Assembly (NCBI RefSeq): GCF_004216915.1
Contig: NZ_SGXD01000005.1
Span: 62,001 to 126,000 of the forward strand
DNA from: Motilibacter rhizosphaerae
GTDB taxonomy: Bacteria; Actinomycetota; Actinomycetes; Motilibacterales; Motilibacteraceae
Length of the DNA stretch: 64,000 bases
Direction: 5' to 3'
Position numbers and translations under genes: made by a program. Below are positions 62,496-64,000 of this stretch, piece after piece. The notes below the pieces were generated by a model. The model was not told the origin of the DNA and did not search any database. It saw nothing but the letters and a program-made list of their open reading frames with translations. Numbering within the stretch: position 1 is the stretch's first letter; every line of letters begins with the position of its first letter.

Positions 62496-63728
62496 ATGCC
62501 CCTGCTGACCCGCCGAGCCCTCGTGCCGGCCGCCGCGGCGGCCGCCCTGCTGGCGGCGTGCACATCGGCCCCGGCCACGAGCACGGCACCCGCGAGCTCC
62601 CACGCTGCGCCGGCGGCTGCGCCCCCCGGCGGCCTGGACGACGCGCACCTCGTGGGTCAGCTGCTCGTCGCGCTGGTCTACGGCAGCGGCCCGACCACGG
62701 TGACCCCTGCGCAGCGGGCGGCGAACCTCGCGCTCTACCGGGAGCCGACGCCCGCGGCCGTGGTCCGGCGCTGGCACCTCGGCGGCGTCATCCTCCTGCA
62801 GCGCAACGCGCTCGACGCCGCACGCCTCGGCCTCGCCACGGGCAACCTGCGCAGCGCCGCCCAGCTGCGCCGGCTCACCGCCGGGCTCCAGGCGGCCGCC
62901 CGCGCCGACTCGGGCCAGCCGCTGCTCATCGGCACCGACCAGGAGGGCGGCCGGGTCCAGCGGATCCCGTTCGTCGCGCGCCGCCCGTCGCAGCTCTCCC
63001 TCGCCCACCTGTCGCCCGGGACGCTCACCTGCTCGTACGCCCGGCTGGGCCGCGAGCTCCGCGCCCTCGGCGTCAACCAGGACTACGCCCCCGACGCGGA
63101 CGTCGTCCGCAGCACGAGGGGCGTCATCGGCGACCGCAGCTTCGGGCCCGGGGCGGCGCTCGACGCCCGCGACGTCGTCGCCGCGACGAAGGGGCTGCAG
63201 TCCGCGGGGGTGCTCGCGACGCTGAAGCACTGGCCGGGCCACGGCGCGACGGAGGTCGACTCGCACGTCGCCCTGCCGACGCTGCGCCAGACGGTCGCGC
63301 AGTGGACCGCGGTCGACCGGGTGCCCTTCGCCGCGGCGGCACGGACCGCCGGCGCCGTCATGGTCGGGCACCTCGCCTTCCCGGCGCTCGACCCGAGCGG
63401 TCGTCCCGCCTCCCTGTCCCCGCAGCTGGTCGCCGGGGCGCTGCGCCGGGACCTCGGCTTCCGCGGTGTCACCGTCACCGACTCGCTCTGGATGGAGCCG
63501 GTGCGCGCGGCCGGCACCAGCGCGCAGGTCGCCCTGCGGGCGGTCGCGGCGGGGGAGGACCTCCTGCTCGAGCCGCCGGACGTCCCCGCCGTGTCGGCCG
63601 CCCTCCTGCACGCCGTCAGGACCGACCCACGGGTGCGGACGGCGGTGCAGCAGGCCGTGCGCCGGATCCTCGCCGCCAAGCGGCTCGTGGCGAGCCCGGC
63701 GGAGGGCGCCCGAGCCGTAGGGTGCTGA
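62496..63728 (+). CDS. NagZ-like GH3 beta-N-acetylhexosaminidase lipoprotein
   Basis: 410 residues. A signal peptide with lipobox L-A-A-C (Cys near residue 22) shows it is a lipoprotein on the outside of the cytoplasmic membrane. The single GH3 barrel has D-Q-E-G-G-R-V-Q-R near residue 148, K-H-W-P-G-H-G near residue 244, which carries the NagZ-specific catalytic His, and the nucleophile in V-T-D-S-L-W-M near residue 328. It would trim terminal GlcNAc from peptidoglycan fragments or chitooligosaccharides. TACCGT at 62451-62456 is a possible -10. Confidence 0.9.
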   Translation: MPLLTRRALVPAAAAAALLAACTSAPATSTAPASSHAAPAAAPPGGLDDAHLVGQLLVALVYGSGPTTVTPAQRAANLALYREPTPAAVVRRWHLGGVILLQRNALDAARLGLATGNLRSAAQLRRLTAGLQAAARADSGQPLLIGTDQEGGRVQRIPFVARRPSQLSLAHLSPGTLTCSYARLGRELRALGVNQDYAPDADVVRSTRGVIGDRSFGPGAALDARDVVAATKGLQSAGVLATLKHWPGHGATEVDSHVALPTLRQTVAQWTAVDRVPFAAAARTAGAVMVGHLAFPALDPSGRPASLSPQLVAGALRRDLGFRGVTVTDSLWMEPVRAAGTSAQVALRAVAAGEDLLLEPPDVPAVSAALLHAVRTDPRVRTAVQQAVRRILAAKRLVASPAEGARAVGC

Positions 63729-63762
63729 CCGCCTGCACGCCCCCACGCCCTCCGGAGGTCCC

Positions 63763-64000
63763 GTGACGTACGTCGTCGACTTCACCACCGTCTCGACCAC
63801 GGGGCTCGAGTCCTCGCCGGTCGCGGACGCGCTGGCGGGTCTGCGGGCCAACGAGGCCCGCTACTACAAGAACAAGTTCGACCACGACTTCGCCGTCGAG
63901 CCGGCCGCCGACGCGGCCGACGTCGTGGCCTGGGTGCACGGCATCCTCGCCAGCGAGCGCGACCTCGTCATCTCCTCGACCCCGCTGGAGGCCACGGCCT
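63763..64000 (+). CDS. Hypothetical protein, truncated by the window edge
   Basis: 79 residues visible from GTG 63763, which has GGAGG six bases upstream. The start (M-T-Y-V-V-D-F-T-T-V-S) and the segment G-L-R-A-N-E-A-R-Y-Y-K-N-K near residue 28 look conserved, and the visible part is soluble with no signal peptide. I do not recognise the family. The gene begins 34 bp after the GH3 lipoprotein gene. Confidence 0.75.
   Translation, partial: MTYVVDFTTVSTTGLESSPVADALAGLRANEARYYKNKFDHDFAVEPAADAADVVAWVHGILASERDLVISSTPLEATA

Overview
High-GC (about 74% by eye) chromosomal DNA from a free-living actinobacterium. GC-biased third codon positions, many GTG starts, DUF427, DUF1990, DUF2236, DUF6421, CDGSH and FUSC-type genes, an IdeR-type iron box and frequent leaderless starts all point to Actinomycetota. 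Plant-polymer and pentose genes plus many secreted hydrolases suggest a soil or plant-associated saprophyte. I cannot fix a genus. I see no rRNA, tRNA, insertion sequence, prophage or CRISPR array. Coding density is very high, with no gene-free stretch over 300 bp.

Layout, left to right. (1) 1-5232: a minus-strand run fetB - DUF2236 - epoxide hydrolase - DUF427 - conserved unknown, then uppP and a universal stress protein. (2) 5250-8267: aldehyde dehydrogenase, an isocitrate lyase/PEP mutase family enzyme and a LysE exporter. (3) 8277-11497: a hemerythrin-hydrolase fusion, then a coupled DUF2231-Rieske / CDGSH iron-sulfur pair and a small holin-like membrane protein. (4) 11499-15567: a decayed VC0807-type gene, a membrane protein, secreted aldose epimerase, a stand-alone LigD-type polymerase and a phosphotransferase. 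(5) 15628-19712: a coupled operon DUF6421 - SDR - threonine aldolase and a heme-oxygenase-like protein. (6) 19812-21645: a coupled operon SRPBCC - SDR - DUF1990. (7) 21600-26326: an iron-box operon feoA-feoB-feoC that runs by start/stop overlaps into a GH20 hexosaminidase and a GNAT acetyltransferase. (8) 26574-37069: anchored unknown, phosphoglucomutase, quinone reductase, FUSC protein, Gfo/Idh oxidoreductase and the HrpA helicase. (9) 37188-41665: NarK nitrate transporter, a palindromic repeat pair, ferredoxin-NADP reductase, amidase and PhzF. (10) 41569-45889: an operon for oxidative (Weimberg-type) pentose degradation. (11) 46052-64000: subtilase, PAS-GGDEF cyclase, Na+/H+ antiporter, large secreted GH3 glycosidase, secreted amidase-signature protein, ABC transporter, GH3 lipoprotein and a partial unknown.

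The genes connect as follows. The secreted GH3 (52691-56317) could release pentoses, whose aldonates the 41569-45889 operon would convert to 2-oxoglutarate. The Feo operon is likely repressed by iron through an IdeR/DtxR box that overlaps its -10 element and start codon. Regulation in general seems to rely on leaderless transcripts: many first genes have a TANNNT or CANNNT hexamer exactly 6-7 bases before the start codon, and this also helps choose starts.
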